Shown: piece by piece, positions 1 through 11,700 of the stretch
How the letters are laid out: each line of letters begins with the position of its first letter
How positions within the stretch are numbered: the first letter of the stretch is position 1
From: Hydractinia symbiolongicarpus
Taxonomy: Eukaryota; Cnidaria; Hydrozoa; Anthoathecata; Hydractiniidae
Length of the DNA: 64,000 nucleotides
Reading direction: 5' to 3'
Assembly (NCBI RefSeq): GCF_029227915.1
Contig: NC_079880.1
Span: 29,507,501-29,571,500, forward strand
The notes under the pieces: generated by a model
What the model was told of the DNA's origin: nothing
Seen by the model: only the letters and a program-made list of their open reading frames with translations
Databases searched by the model: none
Position numbers and translations under genes: made by a program

Positions 1-520
1 ACTCTCTGGGTACTTTCTTTGTATACTTTTGACTATACGGGCCAAGCCCGGGATTTACGGGAAATCGCGGGTTTTCGTTTGCCGGCGATTAAACTTCTTT
101 TATTCAGCGTCTCAACAAAAATGAAAAGATTTTTGAAAACTACAAGTCTTATGCGTTTTAGTGGTGAAAAAATAATTTAAAAAATCGTTCTGGAAATGAG
201 TTTACTCACAGGGTACTTTCTTTATATACATTCGACTATACGGCCCAAGCCCGGGATTTACGGGAAATCGCGGGTTTTCGTTTGCCGGCGATTAAACCTC
301 TTTCATTATGCGTCTCATCAAAAATGAAAACACTTTTGAAAACTACAAGTCTCATGCGTTTTAGTGGTGAAAAAAAAATTTAAAAAATCGTTCGGAAAAT
401 GAGTTTACTCCCCGGGTACTTTCTTTGTAAACTTTTGACTATACAGGCCGAGTCCGGGATTTACGGGAAATCGCGGGTTTTCGTTTGCCGGCGATTAAAC
501 TTCTTTTATTCAGCGTCCCA

Positions 521-542
521 TCAAAAATGAAAACATTTTTGA
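521..542. repeat. Dyad symmetry inside the satellite monomer (example copy)
   Basis: In the common monomer the sequence TCAAAAATG, four A residues, then CATTTTTGA forms a perfect 9-bp inverted repeat with a 4-base loop. It recurs in most monomers at the same place. It is also where several monomer types differ: a 1-bp deletion (AAAAATAAAAC) makes the 202-bp monomers, ACAAGTTTG replaces ACATTTTTG in another type, and ACACTTTTG, ATATTTTTG and CAACAATGAAATC occur elsewhere. Short dyads have been proposed as non-B structures at centromeres lacking CENP-B boxes; any such role here is inference. Confidence 0.85.
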
Positions 543-635
543 AAACTACAAATCTCATGCGTTTTAGTGGTGAAAAAATAATATAAAAAATCGTTCGGGA
601 AATGAGTTTACTCCCTGGGTATTTTCTTTGTATAC

Positions 636-696
636 TTTTGACTATACAGGCCGAGTCCGGGATTTACGGGAAATCGCGGGTTTTTGTTTGCCGGCG
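636..696. repeat. CpG-rich core of the satellite monomer (example copy)
   Basis: The middle ~60 bp of each monomer, from CTATACAGG/CGGG to GCCGGCGATT, is about 55% GC, against about 31% for the rest. It carries most of the roughly 13 CpG sites per monomer and two short palindromes: CCCGGG in the CCAAGCCCGGG types and GCCGGC in nearly all types. CpG depletion is only local, for example CGCGGG to CGCAGG in some types and GCCGACG in others. I see no CENP-B box here. Confidence 0.8.
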
Positions 697-1819
697 ATTA
701 AACTTCTTTTATTCAGCGTCCCATCAAAAATGAAAACATTTTTGAAAACTACAAATCTCATGCGTTTTAGTGGTGAAAAAAAAATTTAAAAAATCGTTCG
801 GAAAATGAGTTTACTCCCCGGGTACTTTCTTTGTAAACTTTTGACTATACAGGCCGAGTCCGGGATTTACGGGAAATCGCGGGTTTTCGTTTGCCGCCGA
901 TTAAACTTCTTTTATTCAGCGTTTCATCAAAAATGAAAACATTTTTGAAAACTACAAGTCTCATGCGTTTTAGTGGTGAAAAGATAATTTAAAAAATCGT
1001 TCGGGAAATGAGTTTACACCCTGGGTACTTTCGTTGTATACTTTTGACTTTACAGGTCCAGTCCGGGATTTACGGGAAATCGCAGGTTTTCGTTTGCCGG
1101 CGTTTAAACTTCTTTTATTCAGCGTCTCATCAAAAATGAAAACAAGTTTGAAAACTACAAGTCTCATGCGTTTTAGTGGTGAAAAAATAATTTAAAAAAT
1201 CGTTCGGGAAATGAGTTTACTCTCTGGGTACTTTCTTTGTATACTTTTGACTATACGGGCCAAGCCCGGGATTTACGGGAAATCGCGGGTTTTCGTTTGC
1301 CGGCGATTAAACCTCTTTCATTATGCGTCTCATCAAAAATGAAAACACTTTTGAAAACTACAAGTCTCATGCGTTTTAGTGGTGAAAAAAAAATTTAAAA
1401 AATCGTTCGGAAAATGAGTTTACTCCCCGGGTACTCTCTTTGTAAACTTTTGACTATACAGGCCGAGTCCGGGATTTACGGGAAATCGCGGGTTTTCGTT
1501 TGCCGGCGATTAAACTTCTTTTATTCAGCGTCCCATCAAAAATGAAAACATTTTTGAAAACTACAAATCTCATGCGTTTTAGTGGTGAAAAAATAATATA
1601 AAAAATCGTTCGGGAAATGAGTTTACTCCCTGGGTATTTTCTTTGTATACTTTTGACTATACAGGCCGAGTCCGGGATTTACGGGAAATCGCGGGTTTTT
1701 GTTTGCCGGCGATTAAACTTCTTTTATTCAGCGTCCCATCAAAAATGAAAACATTTTTGAAAACTACAAATCTCATGCGTTTTAGTGGTGAAAAAATAAT
1801 TTAAAAAATCGTTCGGAAA

Positions 1820-4655
1820 ATGAGTTTACTTCCTGGGTACTTACTTTGTATACTTTTGACTATACGGGCCGCGTCCGGGATTTACCGGAAGTCGCGGGTT
1901 TTCGTTTGCCGGCGATTAAACTTCTTTTATTCAGCGTCTCATCAAAAATGAAAACATTTTTGAAAACTACAAGTCTCATGCGTTTTAGTGGTGAAAAAAT
2001 TAATTAAAAAATCGTTTGGGAAATGAGTTTACTCCCTGGGTACCTTCTTTGTATACTTTTGACTATATGGGCCGAGTCCGGGATTTACGGAAAGTCGCGG
2101 GTTTTAGTTTGCCGGCGATTAAACTTCTTTTATTCAGCGTCTCATCAAAAATGAAAATATTTTTAAAAACTACAAGTCTCATGCGTTTTAGTGGTGAAAA
2201 AACAATTTAAAAAATCGTTCGGGAAATGAGTTTACTCCCTGGGTACTTTCTTTGTATACTTTTGACTATACGGGCCGAGTCCGGGATTTACGGAAAGTCG
2301 CGGGTTCTAGTTTGCCGGCGATTAAACTTCTTTTATTCAGCGTCTCATCAAAAATAAAACATTTTTAAAAACTACAAGTCTCATGCGTTTTAGTGGTGAA
2401 AAGATAATTTAAAAAATCGTTCGGGAAATGAGTTTACACCCTGGGTACTTTCTTTGTATACTTTTGACTTTACAGGTCCAGTCCGGGATTTACGGGAAAT
2501 CGCAGGTTTTCGTTTGCCGGCGTTTAAACTTCTTTTATTCAGCGTCTCATCAAAAATGAAAACAAGTTTGAAGACTACAAGTCTCATGCGTTTTAGTGGT
2601 GAAAAAATAATTTAAAAAATCGTTCGGGAAATGAGTTTACTCCCTGGGTACTTTCTTTGTATACTTTTGACTATACGGGCCGAGTCCGGGATTTACGGAA
2701 AGTCGCGGGTTCTAGGTTGCCGGCGATTAAACTTCTTTTATTCAGCGTCTCATCAAAAATAAAACATTTTTAAAAACTACAAGTCTCATGCGTTTTAGTG
2801 GTGAAAAGATAATTTAAAAAATCGTTCGGGAAATGAGTTTACACCCTGGGTACTTTCTTTGTATACTTTTGACTTTACAGGTCCAGTCCGGGATTTACGG
2901 GAAATCGCAGGTTTTCGTTTGCCGGCGTTTAAACTTCTTTTATTCAGCGTCTCATCAAAAATAAAACATTTTTGAAAACTACAAGTCTCATGCGTTTTAG
3001 TGGTGAAAAAATAATTTAAAAAATCGTTCGGGAAATGAGTTTACTCACAGGGTACTTTCTTTATATACATTCGACTATACGGCCCAAGCCCGGGATTTAC
3101 GGGAAATCGCGGGTTTTCGTTTGCCGGCGATTAAACTTCTTTTATTCAGCGTCCCATCAAAAATGAAAACATTTTTGAAAACTACAAATCTCATGCGTTT
3201 TAGTGGTGAAAAAATAATATAAAAAATCGATCGGGAAATGAGTTTACTTCCTGGGTATTTTCTTTGTATACTTTTGACTATACGGGCCGCGTCCGGGATT
3301 TACCGGAAGTCGCGGGTTTTCGTTTGCCGGCGATTAAACTTCTTTTATTCAGCGTCTCATCAAAAATGAAAACATTTTTGAAAACTACAAGTCTCATGCG
3401 TTTTAGTGGTGAAAAAATTAATTAAAAAATCGTTTGGGAAATGAGTTTACTCCCTGGGTACCTTCTTTGTATACTTTTGACTATATGGGCCGAGTCCGGG
3501 ATTTACGGAAAGTCGCGGGTTTTAGTTTGCCGGCGATTAAACTTCTTTTATTCAGCGTCTCATCAAAAATGAAAATATTTTTAAAAACTACAAGTCTCAT
3601 GCGTTTTAGTGGTGAAAAAACAATTTAAAAAATCGTTCGGGAAATGAGTTTACTCCCTGGGTACTTTCTTTGTATACTTTTGACTATACGGGCCGAGTCC
3701 GGGATTTACGGAAAGTCGCGGGTTCTAGTTTGCCGGCGATTAAACTTCTTTTATTCAGCGTCTCATCAAAAATAAAACATTTTTAAAAACTACAAGTCTC
3801 ATGCGTTTTAGTGGTGAAAAGATAATTTAAAAAATCGTTCGGGAAATGAGTTTACACCCTGGGTACTTTCTTTGTATACTTTTGACTTTACAGGTCCAGT
3901 CCGGGATTTACGGGAAATCGCAGGTTTTCGTTTGCCGGCGTTTAAACTTCTTTTATTCAGCGTCTCATCAAAAATGAAAACAAGTTTGAAGACTACAAGT
4001 CTCATGCGTTTTAGTGGTGAAAAAATAATTTAAAAAATCGTTCGGGAAATGAGTTTACTCCCTGGGTACTTTCTTTGTATACTTTTGACTATACGGGCCG
4101 AGTCCGGGATTTACGGAAAGTCGCGGGTTCTAGGTTGCCGGCGATTAAACTTCTTTTATTCAGCGTCTCATCAAAAATAAAACATTTTTAAAAACTACAA
4201 GTCTCATGCGTTTTAGTGGTGAAAAGATAATTTAAAAAATCGTTCGGGAAATGAGTTTACACCCTGGGTACTTTCTTTGTATACTTTTGACTTTACAGGT
4301 CCAGTCCGGGATTTACGGGAAATCGCAGGTTTTCGTTTGCCGGCGTTTAAACTTCTTTTATTCAGCGTCTCATCAAAAATAAAACATTTTTGAAAACTAC
4401 AAGTCTCATGCGTTTTAGTGGTGAAAAAATAATTTAAAAAATCGTTCGGGAAATGAGTTTACTCACAGGGTACTTTCTTTATATACATTCGACTATACGG
4501 CCCAAGCCCGGGATTTACGGGAAATCGCGGGTTTTCGTTTGCCGGCGATTAAACTTCTTTTATTCAGCGTCCCATCAAAAATGAAAACATTTTTGAAAAC
4601 TACAAATCTCATGCGTTTTAGTGGTGAAAAAATAATATAAAAAATCGATCGGGAA
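1820..4655 (+). repeat. Higher-order repeat: tandem pair of 7-monomer units (1,418 bp each)
   Basis: Two consecutive seven-monomer units, 1,820-3,237 and 3,238-4,655, match at an offset of exactly 1,418 bp. That is 7 x 203 less 3, and each unit contains three monomers with the one-base deletion in the dyad. Within-unit monomers differ at many diagnostic sites, while corresponding monomers in the two units are nearly identical, which defines a higher-order repeat. The match breaks shortly after 4,656, where the next monomer switches to a GATTTAGGG variant. Small differences, such as TACTTACTTTG versus TATTTTCTTTG near the start, mark the junction monomer. Confidence 0.85.
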
Positions 4656-7600
4656 ATGAGTTTACTTCCTGGGTATTTTCTTTGTATACTTTTGACTATA
4701 CGGGCCAAGCCCGGGATTTAGGGAAAATCGCTGGTTTTCGTTTGCCGGCGATTAAACCTCTTTCATTAAGCGTCTCATCAAAAATGAAAACATTTTTAAA
4801 AACTACAAGTCTCATGCGTTTTAGTGGTGAAAAAATAATTTAAAAAATCGTTCGGAAAATGAGTTTACTCCCTGGGTACTTTCTTTGTATACTTTTGACT
4901 ATACGGGCCGAGTCCGGGATTTACGGGAAGTCGCGGGTTTTCGTTTGCCGGCGATTAAACATCTTTTATTCAGCGTCTCATCAAAAATAAAACATTTTTA
5001 AAAACTACAAGTCTCATGCGTTTTAGTGGTGAAAAAATAATTTAAAAAATCGTTCGGAAAATGAGTTTACTTCCTGGGTACTTACTTTGTATACTTTTGA
5101 CTATACGGGCCGCGTCCGGGATTTACCGGAAGTCGCGGGTTTTCGTTTGCCGGCGATTAAACTTCTTTTATTCAGCGTCTCATCAAAAATGAAAACATTT
5201 TTGAAAACTACAAGTCTCATGCGTTTTAGTGGTGAAAAAATTATTTAAAAAATCGTTTGGGAAATGAGTTTACTCCCTGGGTACCTTCTTTGTATACTTT
5301 TGACTATATGGGCCGAGTCCGGGATTTACGGAAAGTCGCGGGTTTTAGTTTGCCGGCGATTATACTTCTTCTATTCAGCGTCTCATCAAAAATGAAAATA
5401 TTTTTGAAAACTACAAGTCTCATGCGTTTTAGTGGTGAAAAAATAATTTAAAAAATCGTTCGGGAAATGAGTTTACTCCCTGGGTACTTTCTTTGTATAC
5501 TTTTGACTATACGGGCCGAGTCCGGGATTTACGGAAAGTCGCGGGTTCTAGTTTGCCGGCGATTAAACTTCTTTTATTCAGCGTCTCATCAAAAATAAAA
5601 CATTTTTAAAAACTACAAGTCTCATGCGTTTTAGTGGTAAAAAGATAATTTAAAAAATCGTTCGGGAAATGAGTTTACACCCTGGGTACTTTCGTTGTAT
5701 ACTTTTGACTTTACAGGTCCAGTCCGGGATTTACGGGAAATCGCAGGTTTTCGTTTGCCGGCGTTTAAACTTCTTTTATTCAGCGTCTCATCAAAAATGA
5801 AAACAAGTTTGAAAACTACAAGTCTCATGCGTTTTAGTGGTGAAAAAATAATTTAAAAAATCGTTCGGGAAATGAGTTTACTCTCTGGGTACTTTCTTTG
5901 TATACTTTTGACTATACGGGCCAAGCCCGGGATTTACGGGAAATCGCGGGTTTTCGTTTGCCGGCGATTAAACTTCTTTTATTCAGCGTCTCAACAAAAA
6001 TGAAAAGATTTTTGAAAACTACAAGTCTTATGCGTTTTAGTGGTGAAAAAATAATTTAAAAAATCGTTCTGGAAATGAGTTTACTCACAGGGTACTTTCT
6101 TTATATACATTCGACTATACGGCCCAAGCCCGGGATTTACGGGAAATCGCTGGTTTTCGTTTGCCGGCTATTAAACCTCTTTCATTATGCGTCTCATCAA
6201 AAATGAAAACACTTTTGAAAACTACAAGTCTCATGCGTTTTAGTGGTGAAAAAAAAATTTAAAAAATCGTTCGGAAAATGAGTTTACTCCCCGGGTACTT
6301 TCTTTGTAAACTTTTGACTATACAGGCCGAGTCCGGGATTTACGGGAAATCGCGGGTTTTCGTTTGCCGGCGATTAAACTTCTTTTATTCAGCGTCCCAT
6401 CAAAAATGAAAACATTTTTGAAAACTACAAATCTCATGCGTTTTAGTGGTGAAAAAATAATATAAAAAATCGTTCGGGAAATGAGTTTACTCACAGGGTA
6501 CTTTCTTTATATACATTCGACTATACGGCCCAAGCCCGGGATTTACGGGAAATCGCGGGTTTTCGTTTGCCGGCGATTAAACTTCTTTTATTCAGCGTCC
6601 CATCAAAAATGAAAACATTTTTGAAAACTACAAATCTCATGCGTTTTAGTGGTGAAAAAATAATATAAAAAATCGATCGGGAAATGAGTTTACTTCCTGG
6701 GTATTTTCTTTGTATACTTTTGACTATACGGGCCAAGCCCGGGATTTAGGGAAAATCGCTGGTTTTCGTTTGCCGGCGATTAAACCTCTTTCATTAAGCG
6801 TCTCATCAAAAATGAAAACATTTTTAAAAACTACAAGTCTCATGCGTTTTAGTGGTGAAAAAATAATTTAAAAAATCGTTCGGAAAATGAGTTTACTCCC
6901 TGGGTACTTTCTTTGTATACTTTTGACTATACGGGCCGAGTCCGGGATTTACGGGAAGTCGCGGGTTTTCGTTTGCCGGCGATTAAACATCTTTTATTCA
7001 GCGTCTCATCAAAAATAAAACATTTTTAAAAACTACAAGTCTCATGCGTTTTAGTGGTGAAAAAATAATTTAAAAAATCGTTCGGAAAATGAGTTTACTT
7101 CCTGGGTACTTACTTTGTATACTTTTGACTATACGGGCCGCGTCCGGGATTTACCGGAAGTCGCGGGTTTTCGTTTGCCGGCGATTAAACTTCTTTTATT
7201 CAGCGTCTCATCAAAAATGAAAACATTTTTGAAAACTACAAGTCTCATGCGTTTTAGTGGTGAAAAAATTATTTAAAAAATCGTTTGGGAAATGAGTTTA
7301 CTCCCTGGGTACCTTCTTTGTATACTTTTGACTATATGGGATGAGTCCGGGATTTACGGAAAGTCGCGGGTTTTAGTTTGCCGGCGATTAAACTTCTTTT
7401 ATTCAACGTCTCATCAAAAATGAAAATATTTTTGAAAACTACAAGTCTCATGCGTTTTAGTGGTGAAAAAATAATTTAAAAAATCGTTCGGGAAATGAGT
7501 TTACTCCCTGGGTACTTTCTTTGTATACTTTTGACTATACGGGCCGAGTCCGCGATTTACGGAAAGTCGCGGGTTCTAGTTTGCCGGCGATTAAACTTCT

Positions 7601-8200
7601 TTTATTCAGCGTCTCATCAAAAATAAAACATTTTTAAAAACTACAAGTCTCATGCGTTTTAGTGGTGAAAAGATAATTTAAAAAATCGTTCGGGAAATGA
7701 GTTTACACCCTGGGTACTTTCGTTGTATACTTTTGACTTTACAGGTCCAGTCCGGGATTTACGGGAAATCGCAGGTTTTCGTTTGCCGGCGTTTAAACTT
7801 CTTTTATTCAGCGTCTCATCAAAAATGAAAACAAGTTTGAAAACTACAAGTCTCATGCGTTTTAGTGGTGAAAAAATAATTTAAAAAATCGTTCGGGAAA
7901 TGAGTTTACTCTCTGGGTACTTTCTTTGTATACTTTTGACTATACGGGCCAAGCCCGGGATTTACGGGAAATCGCGGGTTTTCGTTTGCCGGCGATTAAA
8001 CTTCTTTTATTCAGCGTCTCAACAAAAATGAAAAGATTTTTGAAAACTACAAGTCTTATGCGTTTTAGTGGTGAAAAAATAATTTAAAAAATCGTTCTGG
8101 AAATGAGTTTACTCACAGGGTACTTTCTTTATATACATTCGACTATACGGCCCAAGCCCGGGATTTACGGGAAATCGCTGGTTTTCGTTTGCCGGCTATT
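4440..8200 (+). repeat. Higher-order duplication at a 10-monomer offset (2,028 bp)
   Basis: Sequence from about 4,440 to 6,170 recurs at about 6,468 to 8,198, an offset of 2,028 bp (10 x 203 less 2). The shared stretch covers about 8.5 monomers in the same type order, including the GATTTAGGG and CGCGTCCGGGATTTACCGG variants. The match ends inside a monomer with the rare GCCGGCTATTAAAC variant, which is followed by CCTCTTTC in one copy and TTCTTTTATT in the other. That within-monomer switch is the expected footprint of unequal exchange. Confidence 0.8.
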
Positions 8201-8796
8201 AAACTTCTTTTATTCAGCGTCTCATCAAAAATAAAACATTTTTAAAAACTACAAGTCTCATGCGTTTTAGTGGTGAAAAGATAATTTAAAAAATCGTTCG
8301 GGAAATGAGTTTACACCCTGGGTACTTTCGTTGTATACTTTTGACTTTACAGGTCCAGTCCGGGATTTACGGGAAATCGCAGGTTTTCGTTTGCCGGCGT
8401 TTAAACTTCTTTTATTCAGCGTCTCATCAAAAATGAAAACAAGTTTGAAAACTACAAGTCTCATGCGTTTTAGTGGTGAAAAAATAATTTAAAAAATCGT
8501 TCGGGAAATGAGTTTACTCTCTGGGTACTTTCTTTGTATACTTTTGACTATACGGGCCAAGCCCGGGATTTACGGGAAATCGCGGGTTTTCGTTTGCCGG
8601 CGATTAAACTTCTTTTATTCAGCGTCTCAACAAAAATGAAAAGATTTTTGAAAACTACAAGTCTTATGCGTTTTAGTGGTGAAAAAATAATTTAAAAAAT
8701 CGTTCTGGAAATGAGTTTACTCACAGGGTACTTTCTTTATATACATTCGACTATACGGCCCAAGCCCGGGATTTACGGGAAATCGCTGGTTTTCGT
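7581..8796 (+). repeat. Local 3-monomer tandem duplication (608 bp)
   Basis: A three-monomer segment is repeated at an offset of 608 bp, with corresponding GACTTTACAGG-type monomers at about 7.70 and 8.31 kb. Both copies run through the GACTTTACAGG type, the CTCTCTGGG/GCCAAGCCC type and the CTCACAGGG type. The duplication ends within the GGCTATTAAAC monomer, the same breakpoint used by the 2,028-bp offset duplication, which suggests a later nested event there. Confidence 0.75.
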
Positions 8797-11700
8797 TTGC
8801 CGGCTATTAAACCTCTTTCATTATGCGTCTCATCAAAAATGAAAACACTTTTGAAAACTACAAGTCTCATGCGTTTTAGTGGTGAAAAAAAAATTTAAAA
8901 AATCGTTCGGAAAATGAGTTTACTCCCCGGGTACTTTCTTTGTAAACTTTTGACTATACAGGCCGAGTCCGGGATTTACGGGAAATCGCGGGTTTTCGTT
9001 TGCCGGCGATTAAACTTCTTTTATTCAGCGTCCCATCAAAAATGAAAACATTTTTGAAAACTACAAATCTCATGCGTTTTAGTGGTGAAAAAATAATATA
9101 AAAAATCGTTCGGGAAATGAGTTTACTCCCTGGGTATTTTCTTTGTATACTTTTGACTATACAGGCCGAGTCCGGGATTTACGGGAAATCGCGGGTTTTT
9201 GTTTGCCGGCGATTAAACTTCTTTTATTCAGCGTCCCATCAAAAATGAAAACATTTTTGAAAACTACAAATCTCATGCGTTTTAGTGGTGAAAAAATAAT
9301 ATAAAAAATCGTTCGGGAAATGAGTTTACTCCCTGGGTATTTTCTTTGTATACTTTTGACTATACGGGCCAAGCCCGGGATTTAGGGGAAATCGCTGGTT
9401 TTCGTTTGCCGGCGATTAAACCTCTTTCATTAAGCGTCTCATCAAAAATGAAAACATTTTTGAAAACTACAAGTCTCATGCGTTTTAGTGGTGAAAAAAT
9501 AATTTAAAAAATCGTTCGGAAAATGAGTTTACTTCCTGGGTACTTACTTTGTATACTTTTGACTATACGGGCCGCGTCCGGGATTTACCGAAAGTCGCGG
9601 GTTTTCGTTTGCCGGCGATTAAACTCCTTTTATTCAGCGTCTCATCAAAAATGAAAACATTTTTGAAAACTACAAGTCTCATGCGTTTTAGTGGTGAAAA
9701 AATTATTTAAAAAATCGTTTGGGAAATGAGTTTACTCCCTGGGTACCTTTTTTGTATACTTTTGACTATATGGGCCGAGTCCGGGATTTACGGAAAGTCG
9801 CGGGTTTTAGTTTGCCGGCGATTAAACTTCTTTTATTCAGCGTTTCATCAAAAATGAAAATATTTTTGAAAACTACAAGTCTCATGCGTTTTAGTGGTGA
9901 AAAAATAATTTAAAAAATCGTTCGGGAAATGAGTTTACTCCCTGGGTACTTTCTTTGTATACTTTTGACTATACGGGCCGAGTCCGGGATTTACGGAAAG
10001 TCGCGGGTTCTAGTTTGCCGGCGATTAAACTTCTTTTATTCAGCGTCTCATCAAAAATAAAACATTTTTGAAAACTACAAGTCTCATGCGTTTTAGTGGT
10101 GAAAAAATAATTTAAAAAATCGTTCGGGAAATGAGTTTACTCACAGGGTATTTTCTTTGTATACTTTTGACTATACGGGCCAAGCCCGGGATTTAGGGAA
10201 AATCGCTGGTTTTCGTTTGCCGGCGATTAAACCTCTTTCATTAAGCGTCTCATCAAAAATGAAAACATTTTTAAAAACTACAAGTCTCATGCGTTTTAGT
10301 GGTGAAAAAATAATTTAAAAAATCGTTTGGAAAATGAGTTTACTCCCTGGGTACTTTCTTTGTATACTTTTGACTATACGGGCCGAGTCCGGGATTTACG
10401 GGAAGTCGCGGGTTTTCGTTTGCCGGCGATTAAACATCTTTTATTCAGCGTCTCATCAAAAATAAAACATTTTTAAAAACTACAAGTCTCATGCGTTTTA
10501 GTGGTGAAAAAATAATTTAAAAAATCGTTCGGAAAATGAGTTTACTTCCTGGGTACTTACTTTGTATACTTTTGACTATACGGGCCGCGTCCGGGATTTA
10601 CCGGAAGTCGCGGGTTTTCGTTTGCCGGCGATTAAACTTCTTTTATTCAGCGTCTCATCAAAAATGAAAACATTTTTGAAAACTACAAGTCTCATGCGTT
10701 TTAGTGGTGAAAAAATTATTTAAAAAATCGTTTGGGAAATGAGTTTACTCCCTGGGTACCTTCTTTGTATACTTTTGACTATATGGGCCGAGTCCGGGAT
10801 TTACGGAAAGTCGCGGGTTTTAGTTTGCCGGCGATTAAACTTCTTTTATTCAGCGTCTCATCAAAAATGAAAATATTTTTGAAAACTACAAGTCTCATGC
10901 GTTTTAGTGGTGAAAAAATAATTTAAAAAATCGTTCGGGAAATGAGTTTACTCCCTGGGTACTTTCTTTGTATACTTTTGACTATACGGGCCGAGTCCGG
11001 GATTTACGGAAAGTCGCGGGTTCTAGTTTGCCGGCGATTAAACTTCTTTTATTCAGCGTCTCATCAAAAATAAAACATTTTTAAAAACTACAAGTCTCAT
11101 GCGTTTTAGTGGTGAAAAGATAATTTAAAAAATCGTTCGGGAAATGAGTTTACACCCTGGGTACTTTCTTTGTATACTTTTGACTTTACAGGTCCAGTCC
11201 GGGATTTACGGGAAATCGCAGGTTTTCGTTTGCCGGCGTTTAAACTTCTTTTATTCAGCGTCTCATCAAAAATGAAAACAAGTTTGAAGACTACAAGTCT
11301 CATGCGTTTTAGTGGTGAAAAAATAATTTAAAAAATCGTTCGGGAAATGAGTTTACTCCCTGGGTACTTTCTTTGTATACTTTTGACTATACGGGCCGAG
11401 TCCGGGATTTACGGAAAGTCGCGGGTTCTAGTTTGCCGGCGATTAAACTTCTTTTATTCAGCGTCTCATCAAAAATAAAACATTTTTAAAAACTACAAGT
11501 CTCATGCGTTTTAGTGGTGAAAAGATAATTTAAAAAATCGTTCGGGAAATGAGTTTACACCCTGGGTACTTTCTTTGTATACTTTTGACTTTACAGGTCC
11601 AGTCCGGGATTTACGGGAAATCGCAGGTTTTCGTTTGCCGGCGTTTAAACTTCTTTTATTCAGCGTCTCATCAAAAATAAAACATTTTTGAAAACTACAA

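Noticed and set aside
361-410. RNA polymerase III promoter or tRNA-derived origin (TTTTAGTGGTGAAA as an A box)
   Set aside because: No B box at the right spacing and no tRNA-like fold; the similarity is limited to a few bases.
636-696. CENP-B box in the monomer core (TTTTCGTTTGCCGGCG looks superficially similar)
   Set aside because: The essential positions nTTCGnnnnAnnCGGGn are not met: the required A is C and the CGGG is GCGA. No match on the other strand either.
970-1167. Open frames of 64, 65 and 71 codons recurring across the window on both strands (this is one of many)
   Set aside because: They are the same satellite monomer read in stop-free frames. They overlap on opposite strands, recur at monomer or higher-order spacing, and run through the dyad and A-tracts. 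I see no start context or domain.
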